A DNA stretch of 64,000 nt from assembly GCA_949130495.1 (NCBI GenBank), contig OX422210.1:495729760-495793759 (forward strand), read 5' to 3'. The translations under genes were made by a program, and so were the position numbers. Source of the DNA: Sambucus nigra (taxonomy: Eukaryota; Streptophyta; Magnoliopsida; Dipsacales; Adoxaceae). The notes beneath the pieces were generated by a model. It saw only the letters and a program-made list of their open reading frames with translations. It had not been told where the DNA came from and searched no databases. This document shows, piece by piece, positions 25,809 to 37,600 of this stretch (position 1 is the first letter of the stretch; each line of letters starts with the position of its first letter).

Positions 25809-27321
25809 TGATCGAGGGTGAAAAGTAGCGCGTGTCAAACGCTGATCGTTGTTTTCTGTTGACCTTCTCAATACAAAAACCTAAATTACGACTTCACTTG
25901 TGGGGTAAGTCTAGTGGTAAGTCGGGTATCGAAAATATCCACTGGGACGAGTTCCCAATGGATTTCCTACTCCAGGAATAAAAGTGTAAAAGGTGAATTA
26001 CAAACTAAAACAGAAAAGATGCATAAAAGGGAAATGATTAATCTAGGCAAGTGTATTGAAACTAGATTAACAAAGCGGTAAAACTATAGGTTGCGTCGAA
26101 TATCCATCACCAGAGTTAATTTGTATAAAATGAATACATGGGTCGACGAGTTATTATGAGTGCGTCTCATTTCGACAGTTAATTGAATCAAGGGTTGTCA
26201 CACCACTAAATCCACATAAAAGACTAATATGATTTTGGTGTCAACAAATACCCCGGAAATCGCGCACAAAAGGTCATAAGCACGGGACATACATGACAAG
26301 CCCCGTCAAATCTCCTAGGAGCAATAACTAGGACAACGCACTCGAAATAGACCCGTAAATGCCATCACCAAAGCAAAGCAACACGTCAACTTGAGTGAGT
26401 TCCATTCAAACACAACCTAATTTAAATTAGCTAGAAAGCATATTAAAAACGTGGTAACTAAACGCGGTAAAACTACGCTAGAAAGCAATAAATCAAAGAA
26501 TGTAAACGTAATTATAAAGCATTTAAATTTTACTAGAAAACAAGAATGAAGTAAATACAAACTATATTAATGGAGAGGGTGAGTGAATAGTCAACTTACA
26601 AGCCCAAATGGGTGTCAAACCAAGAAGAAATGAAGAAGAACTAACCAAAAACCCTCAAACCCTAAGCTACAACTCTCTAAAATCTATTCAAAAGATTAAT
26701 ATCTGATATTTACAACAAAATTTCTTTATATAGTAAGTGGGAAAAAAGAAAAGAAGAAAGAAAAGAAAAGAAAAATATCTCAAAAAAATGGGGGATCGAT
26801 CGATCGCCCCAAATCGTCGATCGATCAATGGTTCAAAATGATGCCCACTGTCTCCCACGATTTCATAAATAAAGGGGGATCGATCTATCGACCCATTTGG
26901 TCGATTGATTGATCAAGCAGGTATGAGCCCCCTACATGTTGTTTTTGCATGTTTGTAATTCCCGTCCGTTGAAATCGCCGTACCTTCTTCGTTCTGAATC
27001 GGATTCGCGCACCGTTCATGGCCACGCGAAGATTGCGAGGAGGGATACAACTTTCATGAGATGTTGGGCCATGTACCCAAGATGTGAATTGACTAAAATA
27101 TCCTTGAACGTGTGATCACGTATGGAAATCGAGCGGAATGCGTCCGAACTTCACACTTAGCATCCAAATACCTATAAAAGCTCCATGACCCCTACAAAAC
27201 ATGTTAACCTAGAAATACGTGGTTGTCTAGTGAACAAGCATAAATATAGGGAATAAGATACCCAAGGGAGCTATAATGCGTCGGTTCGGAGGATGAAACA
27301 CGCAATATTTGAGAATTATTA
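25809..27321 (-). repeat. Element C 3' LTR
   Basis: 1513 bp aligned with 30767-32286. A TATA-like CTATATAAAG (minus strand) lies at about 26728-26737, with a palindrome cluster (26791-26918) just upstream of it in transcription direction. The internal side shows a minus-strand TTAGTTAGGGGGTC polypurine tract adjoining the LTR. The terminal CA of the plus-strand reading has decayed to TA. Confidence 0.8.
26791..26918. repeat. CGATCGATCG palindrome cluster, left C LTR
   Basis: GATCGATCGATCG starts at 26794 and again, decayed, at 26878, which is 84 bp apart. Each is followed about 22 bp later by a second palindrome (TCGATCGATC). The right LTR copy at 31734-31882 has the same layout with better preserved palindromes. 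Confidence 0.8.
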
Positions 27322-27452
27322 GACCCCCTAACTAACACATTTCTAGTCCCTAGCAATGAAATAGGATGCAACAAGAACTACAAGCAAACCAAATGCAGTA
27401 TAAGTACAAAAGTATGGTATGAAAGAAAAAGGCCACTTTCACGGGCGATTCG

Positions 27453-27473
27453 ATTGCATTTAGCGTATGCAAT
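27453..27473 (-). other. Conserved hairpin of element C
   Basis: On the minus strand ATTGCAT - ACGCTA/A - ATGCAAT gives a 7-bp stem, or a 6-bp stem TTGCAT/ATGCAA around the loop ACGCTAA. Flanking blocks GGTTTAACGG and GTGAAAGTGGC match element A at 12588-12700. It lies about 130 bases upstream of the 3' LTR. Confidence 0.6.
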
Positions 27474-29782
27474 AATCCGTTAAACCCCTAGGTTACCCTA
27501 ATGGATGAGTGTCGTCTCGTGAGGGTTTTTAGGGATGATACCCACAAACATCACATGGTTTCCTTAAAATATGCCCAAACCAACATGCGACAAGCCCAAA
27601 AATAGTGAACAAGATTTCATACGCATTATTAGCACATTGAACGGATTTAAACAAAAGTTCGAAATCATTAACATTATATAATGCACCTTATAGAATTGAA
27701 ACCTTAAAATGTGGGAGGGGAGCGAGAACATGCAAAGTGTGATTTGGCAAAAACTTATATAAATCGGATACTAAATTAATGCAAGAATATATTCAATCCT
27801 CCCGGGCATTACACTCATCAAGTGAATTCACTCGAAACAGGGAGCTAACACACGGAACATGCGGACATAAAGAGTAAATGTAAATGGAAATTAGGCCCCA
27901 CACATGTCACAAATGAAGAACGTTATATATAAAATGAAAAAACTGTAATCTCAATGAAAGAACACCGCACATTAAAAGAGGGTAAATGCATTTTCACAGA
28001 TTATCAAAACTATTTCAACTTTTGAATTACATCAACCTAAGATCACATAGGACTTGTATAGGGTTATAATGTAGGTTAGGCTAGGGTACGAAATGAAGGA
28101 TATGTATGTACAGATTCAAAGTGTTTGGAAATGAAAACTTGGGATAATGGGAAAATGCGGGAAATATCAAAATTGGAAAAATAATTTAAACAAGGCATTG
28201 GATATATCATCGGGGAGAGCAATCAAAGCTTATTCGAACACTATATACACAATATACAACTTTATCTTTCTTTTCTTTTCTTCTTTTTCTCATGTTTTCT
28301 TTTCTTTTCTTTTGCTTTTTTGCTTTCTCTTTTTCATCATTTTTTTACTTTTTCTTTTCTTTACTTATCACACTCTCACATGCTTAAATTGTAGTCGACA
28401 CAACCACATCATTCAATCCCAAGTAACACTCCAAACAAAGGTATGGAAAGTGTATATATGGGCTAAAACTCCAATTTAGAGTTGCTTATGGGAATTTGGG
28501 GTTATGAAATGAAAGGCTATTATATAGGCTCAAAGAGGTTAACGAGGGTAAACATATAAGATGAGGTCAAGGCTAATATGGGTGATATAACCAAGAATGC
28601 CTATGATCATTTCAAAAAGTTTACTCAATTCTCGAGTCAAAACAATATATGAAAATCTTGATCAAGTAACACATTTCAAGGATGAACTCAATTAATGAAC
28701 AATCAAATTAAAGAATAGAGAGATTATCGACGAATTCAACGTTTTCAATGAGAAAAGAATAGTGTATACACTCACAAATGATGAAAGGTACAAATCTTAC
28801 TCGGTGTAAGTTTATACAATGCAATAAAAGGTTACCGAGTTATAAAAGTCTTAAACCAAATCAATAGAACAAGAAAGTTCATATGCTCATGGGATTAAAG
28901 TTTAATTCATGAAGTTATTCATGATATCAATAATCAAGGACCAAAGTCTAATAAATTCTAAAATCGAGAACATGGATAGTTGGGTTGTCTATTGGATCGG
29001 GCAATTACTGAAATTTCTCATCGAAAACAAAGGAAAAAAGCCAAAAAAAGAGAAAAAAATAAAGAATATCTTTTTGAAAATTTTAATTTTTCTAAGAAAA
29101 GCATACTAAGTAACTAACATGTGAGCAAAAACATGGACACTACCAATGAATGGATAGAATATCCCACACCCCCTAACTTAAAACCTGACATTGTCCTCAA
29201 TGTGAATTAAGAACCAAGTTTAAGAAAGGAAAATAACGATATTACCCAAAATGGAGAGATCTCTAGAAAGTGCAAGTCCAATGATTCTAAAAAACAAGTT
29301 AGTACCTAGCATAAAAAAAAATAACAAAAAGTTAAATAATTACACTAGACTAAAATAAAAAGAAGAGAAAAATAAAATGAAAGAAAGAATAAAAAGCTAA
29401 CTATATACAACCTACTATTTAGGCTTCACACTAAATGTACACTAGAAGTCTAAATAGCTGAGGGTCCACCGCAAAAAATGATTTGACTTTGGAGGATAAC
29501 CGGTGTACCCTCACATACAAGCATGCCTTCTAAAAAAATATGAATTCCGTTTGAACAACGGAAGGCATGTGTAATGCGTAAGAAAGGAACCATCGTCAAT
29601 TAAAATTTTTGGAGGGACAATGGGGGATTTGGATTGAACAGGTGATAAAAACATGTGGGGGCCGAGAAAAGATGAATATCCTCCCAAGGATTTTGAAATT
29701 GGAATGGGACGTGGAGCACACAAAGGCAAATATGCGATCGTGGAAGGCGACTCGAGCAAGTACTCCTCATCGGCAAAAAGGT
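27474..29782 (-). other. Element C noncoding 3' internal region
   Basis: No protein domain is seen. The minus strand holds a purine-rich tract at about 28260-28375 and the box CATTGAGGACAATGTC followed by TTAGGGGGTGTGGG at about 29165-29205. These correspond in sequence and order to boxes in element A. Open frames here are low-complexity (Phe/Ser-rich on the plus strand) and I do not consider them genes. Confidence 0.55.
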
Positions 29783-30601
29783 TTAAAACATTAAAGTTGG
29801 AAACCGAATCATCGGGTACTTGTGACGGTTTGATAATAGAGAATTAAAATGGGGATGAATGAAATTCAAACTAATGAGATGAATCATCATCGCATGAAGA
29901 TTGAGTTTCGAAGGAAATAACATCATTTTCAATGAAATGTTCTTCTTTGGGGGGGGGGGGGGGGGCAAAGAAGAAATCATTTCATTGAAAATAGATATTA
30001 CTTCATTTTCATCCTCACTTTCAATATCTATTATGCAATAGGCAAAGTCAAGAATGATTTGTTCCAAAGTAGGTAAAAGTACCTCATTTGGTTCAAAACA
30101 TTCCTCGACTTCAAAATTCTCGGAAGCAAAATCGTCATCGGACTCAAATAATAAATCCAAGTCATATTCCCACAAATAATTTTCTTCCCGATAACGATTT
30201 TCAATTTTCTCATTCTCATACATACGCAAGCCCTCACCGAAAGTCATAGGTCGAGGTGTGGATACATGAGAATGAGAACTTTGAAAATTACCATCGGACA
30301 TAAACGAAAACTCATTATTATAGGAATTTTGAAAACTATTGCAATTCGTTTCAAAATTCCTATTATAAGGAGGTAAAGGCCCAAAATCATTATCATCATC
30401 ATCAAAATTACAATAACCCAAGTTTTGACTTTCGTTATACTCGTCCAAAGTCATATTTGAATTTGCAATACTTTGGGATTCTAAGTATTCACCGAAAGTT
30501 AATGAATTACGAGAATTTTGAGAATTATAACAATAATTACCGAAAGAATTGGAATAAGACATGCTTACCCCAAAAATGGCTCGAAATGGCGAATTCCACA
30601 A
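29783..30601 (-). CDS. Element C internal ORF, unknown function
   Basis: 272 codons starting 166 bases inside the 5' LTR. No known domain is recognised. The protein is rich in Asn, Ser, Tyr, Glu and Asp, and contains a degenerate repeat [LM]T[FL][GD]E near residues 34, 52 and 118, followed by an acidic middle (about 140-210) and a run of six prolines. The proline run is encoded by a 17-base homopolymer (29949-29965), so the C-terminal part after it may be out of register. Its position matches where gag-like ORFs lie in non-autonomous elements, and a packaging role is only an inference. There is no zinc knuckle. Confidence 0.45.
   Translation of the reverse strand: MWNSPFRAIFGVSMSYSNSFGNYCYNSQNSRNSLTFGEYLESQSIANSNMTLDEYNESQNLGYCNFDDDDNDFGPLPPYNRNFETNCNSFQNSYNNEFSFMSDGNFQSSHSHVSTPRPMTFGEGLRMYENEKIENRYREENYLWEYDLDLLFESDDDFASENFEVEECFEPNEVLLPTLEQIILDFAYCIIDIESEDENEVISIFNEMISSLPPPPPPKKNISLKMMLFPSKLNLHAMMIHLISLNFIHPHFNSLLSNRHKYPMIRFPTLMF
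29905..30012. repeat. Inverted repeat with a G17 centre
   Basis: The left arm ends TTTCAATGAAATG, TTCTTCTTTG; then come 17 G; the right arm starts CAAAGAAGAAA, CATTTCATTGAAA. The arms stay similar for about 40 bases. It lies inside the element C ORF. Confidence 0.8.
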
Positions 30602-30737
30602 AGATATGCGCGCGCAAGGAAATTCAAGCGTTTCTAACTGCGGAAATGTGGAAGTCCTGCAAAAAGGTTAGGAAATAATACAAATAGAAAGAAAATACTA
30701 CGCGATACTAAATCAGATAAAGTCTAAAACAAACAAG

Positions 30738-30755
30738 TCCCCGGCAACGGCGCCA
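30738..30755 (-). promoter_or_regulatory. tRNA-Asp primer-binding site of element C
   Basis: The minus strand reads TGGCGCCGTTGCCGGGGA, the exact complement of the 3' end of plant tRNA-Asp. It lies 11 bases inside the inferred LTR end. The intact site proves that C runs on the minus strand. Confidence 0.9.
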
Positions 30756-30766
30756 TTTTAATTACC

Positions 30767-32286
30767 TGGGTGAAATGCGTGCTCGTGTAAGGGCACGATC
30801 GTTGTTTTCGTTTCACTGCGATAATACAAAAACCTAAATTACGACTACAATTGCGGGGCAAGTCTAGCGGTAAGTCGGGTATTGAAAATATCCACTGGAA
30901 CGAGTTGCTAGAATTTAATTGATTTAATACTCTAGAAATAAAAGTGTAAAAGGTGAATTACAAACTAAAACGAAAAAGATGCATAAAAGGGAAATGATTA
31001 ATCTAGGCAAGTGTATTGAAACTAGATTAACAAAGTGGTAAAACTATAGGTTGCGTCGAATATCCCTCACCCAAGTTAATTTGTATAAAATGGATACATG
31101 GGTCGACGAGCTATTACGAGTGCATCTCGTTTCGACTGTTAATTGAATCAAGGGTTGTTACCCTCCTAAATCTGCATAAAAGCCTAATATGATTTTGGCA
31201 TCAACAAATACCCCTAAAATTGCGCACGAAAGGTCGTAAGAACGGGACATACATGATATACCTGGTCAAATCTCCTAGGTGCAATAACTAGGACAGCGCA
31301 CCCCAAATAGACCCGTAAATGCCATCACCAAAGCAAAGCAACGCATCAACTCGAGTGAGTTCCATTCAAACACAACCTAATTTAAATTAGCTAGAAAGCA
31401 TATTAAAAACGCGGTAAATAAACACTAGAAAGCAATAAATCAAATCATGTAAACCTAATTAGAAAGCATATAAATTTAACTAGAAAGCAAGAATCAATTA
31501 AATACACGTATATTAATGGAGAGGGTGAATGAATAGTCAACTTACAAGCCAAGGGTGTCAATCCAAGAAGAAATGAAGAAGAACTTACCAAAAACCCTCA
31601 AACCCTAAGCTACTACTCTCTAAAATCTATTCTAAAGATTAATACCTGATATTTACAATAAAATTTCTTTATATAGTAAGTGGGAAAAAAGAAAAGAAGA
31701 AGGAAAAGAAAAGCAAAATATCTAAAAAAAATAGGGGATCGATCGATCGATCAAAATCGTCGATCGATCGATGGTTCAAAATGATGCCCACTGTATCCCA
31801 CGATTTTAAAAATAAAGGGGGATCGATCGATCGACCCATTTGGTCGATCGACCCATTTGGTCGATCGATCGATCGATCAAGCAGGTATGAGCCCCCTACA
31901 TGCTGTTTTTGCTGTTTCCAATTCCCGTCCGTTGAAATCGCCGTAACTTCTTCGTTCTGAATTAGATTCATGCACCGTTCACGGCTACACAAAGCTTACG
32001 ATGAGGGATACAACTTCTGTGTAGATGTTGGGCCAGGTGCCCAAGATGTGAATTGACTAAAATTCCCTTGAACGTGCGATCACGTACGAAAATCGAGCAA
32101 AATGCGTCCGAACTTCACACTTAGCATCCAAATACCTAAAAAAGCTCAATTGACCCCTTCAAAATATGGTAACATAGAAATCTAAGGTTGTCTGGTTAAC
32201 GAGCATAAATATAGGGAATAAGATACCCGAGGGGGCTAAAATGCGTCGATTTGAAGGATGAAATACGCAATATTTGTGTATCATCA
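30767..32286 (-). repeat. Element C 5' LTR
   Basis: 1520 bp, beginning (minus strand) TGATGATACACAAATA and ending CA next to the primer site. A TATA-like box lies at about 31668-31677 on the minus strand. The palindrome cluster 31734-31882 lies 60-200 bases upstream of it, that is, in the probable promoter. The region downstream (AGGGTTTGAGGGTTTTTGG) resembles a transcribed leader. Confidence 0.8.
31734..31882. repeat. CGATCGATCG palindrome cluster, right C LTR
   Basis: GATCGATCGATCGATC starts at 31737, a second palindrome about 22-24 bp later, and the next unit at 31821, exactly 84 bp on. A short extra duplication (TCGATCGACCCATTTGG) follows. Confidence 0.85.
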
Positions 32287-32363
32287 GGTGTATCTATAAA
32301 TTTTTGAGTCGGGTACATGAAAGTCAAATTTCAAGGACAAAATTATATGTTGGGGGGCGGGGA
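32287..32363 (+). other. Element B 3' untranslated end and polypurine tract
   Basis: TTTCAAGGACAAAATT at about 32328, then GGGGGGCGGGGA directly before the LTR. The same order (GGGACAAAATT, purine run, TGTAATACCCC) is seen in G at 54530-54561. This shows that B resumes after C. Confidence 0.75.
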
Positions 32364-33508
32364 TGTAATACCCCATATTTATGTGCATTTATTTAAAACG
32401 TGTAATTAATTATTTAATCGCCTAACGTGACATGTGATAAGTCACTTATTATTATTTTTATATATTGTTATGTGATTCGTATATGTGTCACATGAATTCC
32501 GACTCTTTGGAAATTGACATTATACATATGGTAATACAATAATTAAATATATTAAATGCCTTAGTATTATGGGCGACTATGTAGTGGTCATGACTATGTG
32601 TTGAGGGTTTTCTTATTTAGATTATACCCTCGGTATTAGGTCCCATTGACCGTGAAGTAGTTTCTTATAATGCCAAGCCACACGTAACTAATTATAAATT
32701 AATTTTTATCTTAATTGACTCGCACCGAGTTAAAAATGACTTATATAATTAATTTATTAGAATATGATATATTTATTATTTACTTTTAGGATGCTTGGAA
32801 AGTCTAGTTTTGACTTAAAATAACAAGATTTAAGGTTGTTAAGTTAGTATACAATTTGGTTAAGTTTTGGGCTATTTGGAGCATGTTTTTAGCTCTTTGA
32901 CTTAAGGCTATTTTAGGATAAGGCTTAACTAGGGTATTCAAAGCCTTTATCAACATACTAAGGAAACTTAAGAGTCTCTTATACACTAAAAATAAACCCT
33001 AAGAGTTATAGAGGTTGAGAAAGCAACAAAAGAGTAAAGAACTTAATGATTTCAGCCTCGATTCATATAATCGGTCAATAAGAAAGTTTACTTTGATGAA
33101 GAATTTAATTAAATTTGTGTTATTATAGTAGTAGTTCATGGAATCTGGTCTAAAACTCATGTAATCTGATTTTAATCATAAAAAAACTAATTTCAATAAT
33201 TAGATTAGTGTTTTCATTAAGTTTTAATCTTATATTGATGAAGTAGGATAATTTAATAATGAATCCCTTAATATATCAAAGAAATCATGTAACTTGTTTG
33301 AATAATGTTAGATCTGAATCATGATGTTGACATATTATAATAACCGTCATGTTTAATTAGTTGCTGAATTATATCTGAGGAAAATTTGATAAACTATATT
33401 GAAAATTTAAACCTAGGGTATGGAGACTTATAATATGAAATTGAATCATGAATGATAGTTATAATCGCCTAAAACACGTTGTTATAGGTTAATATTGTTG
33501 AATATCAT
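32364..33508 (+). repeat. Element B 3' LTR, truncated by element D
   Basis: It starts TGTAATACCCCATATT. The last 150 bp match B's left LTR at about 19080-19235 and stop at GAATATCAT, where the left copy continues ATTATTCATG. Element D begins there with TGTTGATG. The remainder of this LTR is not found in the window. Confidence 0.8.
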
Positions 33509-34105
33509 TGTTGATGTAAAAAAATAGATCACTCTAATAATTCAATCACAGATAAATAAACGAGACAAAGAATTTTAAAGTGGTTCAGCCTTATAAGAAT
33601 GGCCTACGTCCACTGATGCTTTATTGCTAAGTGTTTGGGAATTCTCGATTTGTGAATTCTATCAAGAAATTCCCTTCTGGATTCAGGGTCCAAATCCCTT
33701 TACAATGAGGATTGTACAATGTATTTATAGCCTTGAGGCTGTAATGTGAAAGGGTAATACATTAAATGATATACATATGAAAGGGTAATACATTTAATGC
33801 CCTCTTTGCGTGTGCGTCCAAATGATAAGCATTTAATGAGCAGTTAAACTGTTGGTATCCTGCTTCGAGGTGCAACTCGGACCGCCTGAGTTGCTCGGAC
33901 CGCCTAAGCTTCTCGGTACTCAAGAGTTCCTCGGAGAGGCATTGTTCCTCGGAGCTTGTGAGTTCCTCGGGGAACTAGTTTTCCACGTTGTAGTCTTGTT
34001 CCTCGGAGCGCGTGGGTTCCTAGAAAGTGTTTATTGTTGTCATGTAGATATCCAGGTGTCTTTATATGATTGGTCCATGTCAGCAGATTAAATTTGGTAT
34101 CAACA
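33509..34105 (-). repeat. Element D 3' LTR
   Basis: 597 bp with inverted ends TGTTGATG and TATCAACA. The next bases GAAGCCCCCAATG (34106-34118) are, on the minus strand, the polypurine tract CATTGGGGGCTTC. Within 33865-34015 a CTCGG motif recurs at least eight times, mostly as TTCCTCGG. Confidence 0.85.
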
Positions 34106-34631
34106 GAAGCCCCCAATGTTTCATAGTTCGAAATTTGAGGAGTATGGAACATTCTTTCTCTGAATATGGTAGCTTTAAATAGTCTTCCTGATTTTTAGGA
34201 GCGTTTCCCTTGTATTTATTTCTCCTTCCCAATTCGTAGAATCATTATTTTTTGGACTTTTCTGCGTGCTTCGATTCCCGCATCACCTTTCTTTTTCTTA
34301 GCCGTTGTTGTCTGCTTTGATTCCTGCGCCACTTTTCATTTTTTAGCCGCTGTTGTCTACTTTGATTCCCACGCTACTTTTCATCTTTTTAGACGCCGGT
34401 AACGTAATCATCCTTTTTTGTAATCAATACTTCACCATTTCCCAAGGCAAGGTATTTAAACTTCAGAGACGCTCCCATCGTCTTCTACCTTTCAAATTTT
34501 TATCTTCGAGTTTTACGTCGTCTCTTCCTACTCTCTTGTGCGTTCATATTTTCTGTCGTTCGTTGTCAACAGCTCTACTCTTTTTCTGTAAGATCTTCTT
34601 CTTTATTTCTTCATTTCTTTTATTCATCATC

Positions 34632-37600
34632 ATGGTTTACTCTGTTGAGTCTCTTGAAAAATTTTGCTTTGATTTTTCCATTCCCTCTTGGGTTGTCTTG
34701 GAAGAGCTTTTTGAGCCTTCTGATTATTTCAATTTGGCTGAGGGACATTGGTTCCCCAGCCTTTTTATTGCTGAATGTGGATTTTCTTTTTCACCAAATC
34801 CCTTGTGTCTAGAATTCTGTCAATATTTCGATGTCGTTCCTGCGAGAATAGCCCCCAACACATGGAGAATAGTTAATGGGGTGCATAAATTAAATCAAGT
34901 CCATGGAACTCGCATAGGAATTCCAGAAATCATGTACTTCTATAGATGGGCAGTTAATGATAATATTTTTTATTTAACAACTAGATTTTTAAATAGAGCT
35001 TTAGTAGTCAATCTCCCTGATGCCAATAGGGATTATTTTGAACACGGGGTTGTCATAAAAAATTGGCAACACCCTCCATTAGCTGGAAATGAGGTTTATC
35101 AGGGTCCTAGATGCCCTCCTTATGGCAATGGGATAGGTTATTTATATTTTATTTTATTTGTTTTGAAATCATGTTTCTTTTGTGTTTGATAAAATGTGCC
35201 ACTGATAACAATGTTTATTTATTTGCAGTTGATAGCAAGAGAAAGTGCCCAAAAGATGCAGATGTCAATATAAGGCATTTGAAACTTATCTAGAGTCTGC
35301 ATTAGAGTGTTGCTGATGAGCACATTAGGTCGGCCTCGTATCTGCTCCAGTACAAGAGCTACACCACTTCTTTCACTGCTCGTCTATTGATAAGTGAATC
35401 AGAGCCAGTACCAGCTTCCACCAGCTCGTCGCCTGAATCCCATATTCCTTTAAGTGAAAGGATGAAGAAGAGAAGACCTGCTACCCTGTTTGAGAAAACT
35501 ACCTCCGGTTCTGGGGAGGTAAAAAGGAGTAGGATTGATGTCCCAAGGGAGGGGACGAAGAAGATTGATGCAGCTCCTCCAGCTGCTCCTATTAAAGTTA
35601 CCGAGAAGCCCACAGTGGCTCCGAGCAGGTCTGCTGCTCCTGGAGAGGTGATTGTGATATCACCGACCAAGGGTTCTTCCATGGTTGAATCTGTACATGT
35701 TCCCCCGAGGAGGCTGAAGAAGAGCTCCTCGGTCAATTTGGCTGATACCATTACTCAGCCACCAGTTACTGGAACAGGGATTCCAACTTTCGTTCCCCCG
35801 AGCTCTGTCATGAGCTCGGTGAAGTCCTCGATCATTCCCAAGGTCCAAGGTACTGAAGAAAACCTTACTCGGGACATGGTCACCTCACTAGCTGCTCGTC
35901 ATCTTGCTTCTGTAAGTCTCTGGCAGATTCTCGCCAGAAATATGCTGATGACAAAGCTGTCTGGGAGAAGAAGCTTGCCTCCTCCGAGCAAGAAAAAGCT
36001 CGGGCTGTTGATGCCTCCAAGGAGTTGGATAAGAGAATAAATGCCTCGAATAAGGCAAATAAAGAGCTCGAAGAGAAGCTCAAAACTGCTGAAGAGCTTG
36101 AAGATAAGATCAGGGTTGCTGAGGAAAGGTTGGGACAACTTCAAGAAGTAGGTCGGTAAAAGGAGGAAGCAGAAAATAAATTAAAGGCTGCTAAGAACCT
36201 GCTGTCTGAGAAACTTTCCTCGGAGAAGCTGAAGAGGAAAGCTGTTGTGAAGAAGTCCTTCAGCTCTGGCTGGGACAAGGGGTGGAATAAGGGTTTGGCT
36301 GCCATGGTGTCACAAGTAGACTATGGTAGTCTCAAATACTTTAGGGATGGATGGGTTGCTTCCCTTCAGGAAATAAAGGTTGACGAGTCTTTCGAGCTCT
36401 TCTAGAGACATATCCCTGGTCCCCCCAACTCCAGAAGAATTAAAAGAGGACGAAGCTACCTCTGAAGAGTCTTCGATGGTGATGGGAGATCGTGCCCTAA
36501 CCATCTAGCCTACTGCCGAGGGAAATCAACACATCGTTTCTTCCTCCGAGCAACTGCCTACTCTACCTGAGCAACTATCTCTTCCCTCTGAGCAACCTAC
36601 CTCTTCATCCTAGCCTCCCGAGAAGGTTTTGGGAGATAAGGAAAAGGTTTAGTATTGTTCGGGTTTCTCTTTATTTTGTTTCTCTTTATCAAATAAAACT
36701 CAAAAGATGTAACTCTGAATTACGATCTAATAAAATTTGAACTTTTTGTATACTGTTGTCTATCTTTTATTCATACTCTACTTATTCTTCTTATTAATGA
36801 TTGCTCTTCTTTCTCCGTTAGTTTCTGGCCAGAATGGAACTGCTATCAGCCCATGATACAAAGTTGCTGCGACAATGTAATGAGTACTTTAAGGCTGGTC
36901 ATACAGACCTGGGTGCTGCACAAGTTGTGGACATACTTGGTCAGGAAGCTTCAGAACAAGCAGTGGAAGCATATTAGTATCTGAAGTGTCTGCTTGATAG
37001 GGCTGTAGCCAATAATGTTGCCTATTATGAAATGATTGAGGATCTTCAAGGCACCCTCTAAGACCTTCAGATTCAATACAAAGAATCCACTGCTTTGTTG
37101 CATGAGGGGTACGGGAAGAAGTACCAGCAGATCATTGTCGACAAGGGCTACGAGAATCTCTTTGCTGGGTACGATGTAAGGGAGAGAACCTTGAGAGGTG
37201 AAGTCGAAGAATGCAGACGGATTGCTGAGTTGCTGGAAAAAGAAAATAACAACCTGCAGAAGGAGCTGTCACAATTGAAGTCTGCAGCTTCCACTTCTAG
37301 TGCCTTGACCCCAGTGACCGATGAGGGATTTTCGTTCTTAGAGGTTGAGAACGCCAAGTTGAGGGAAGAGTTGGAGACTTTGAGGAGCTCTGGCACCTCT
37401 TCATCTTCTCGTGGTCGAGTAAGAGCATCTCGGGTTCTTGTCGAGGAACAGAGGACTCAGTCTGCCTTCGAGAACTAGGACTTACAACTAATGGTGAAGA
37501 ACCAGGCGTTGTCTGATATGTCAAAAAAGATTAGGGACCTGGAAAAACAGCTCTCCGCGCAGAAGTCAATCTTGGAGAATAAGGAGATTTTCATCAAAAA

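Larger units (their letters stand above)
25809..32286 (-). mobile_element. Element C: non-autonomous LTR retrotransposon
   Basis: The 3' LTR is on the left and the 5' LTR on the right. Next to the right LTR lies a near-perfect tRNA-Asp primer site on the minus strand. The internal region (27322-30766) has one ORF of unknown function and no pol. C sits in the 3' end of element B: B's coding tail stops at 25299, and its 3' UTR and polypurine tract resume at 32287. No target-site duplication is visible, perhaps because of the rearranged left border. Its layout parallels element A. Confidence 0.8.

Noticed and set aside
28147..28479. Hydrophobic plus-strand frame (110 codons)
   Set aside because: It is produced by a low-complexity T/C tract antisense to the element C purine tract; not a membrane protein gene.
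33865..34015. CTCGG-rich part of the D LTR as another palindrome cluster
   Set aside because: TTCCTCGG is not self-complementary and lacks the TCGA centre; kept only as a repeat inside the LTR.
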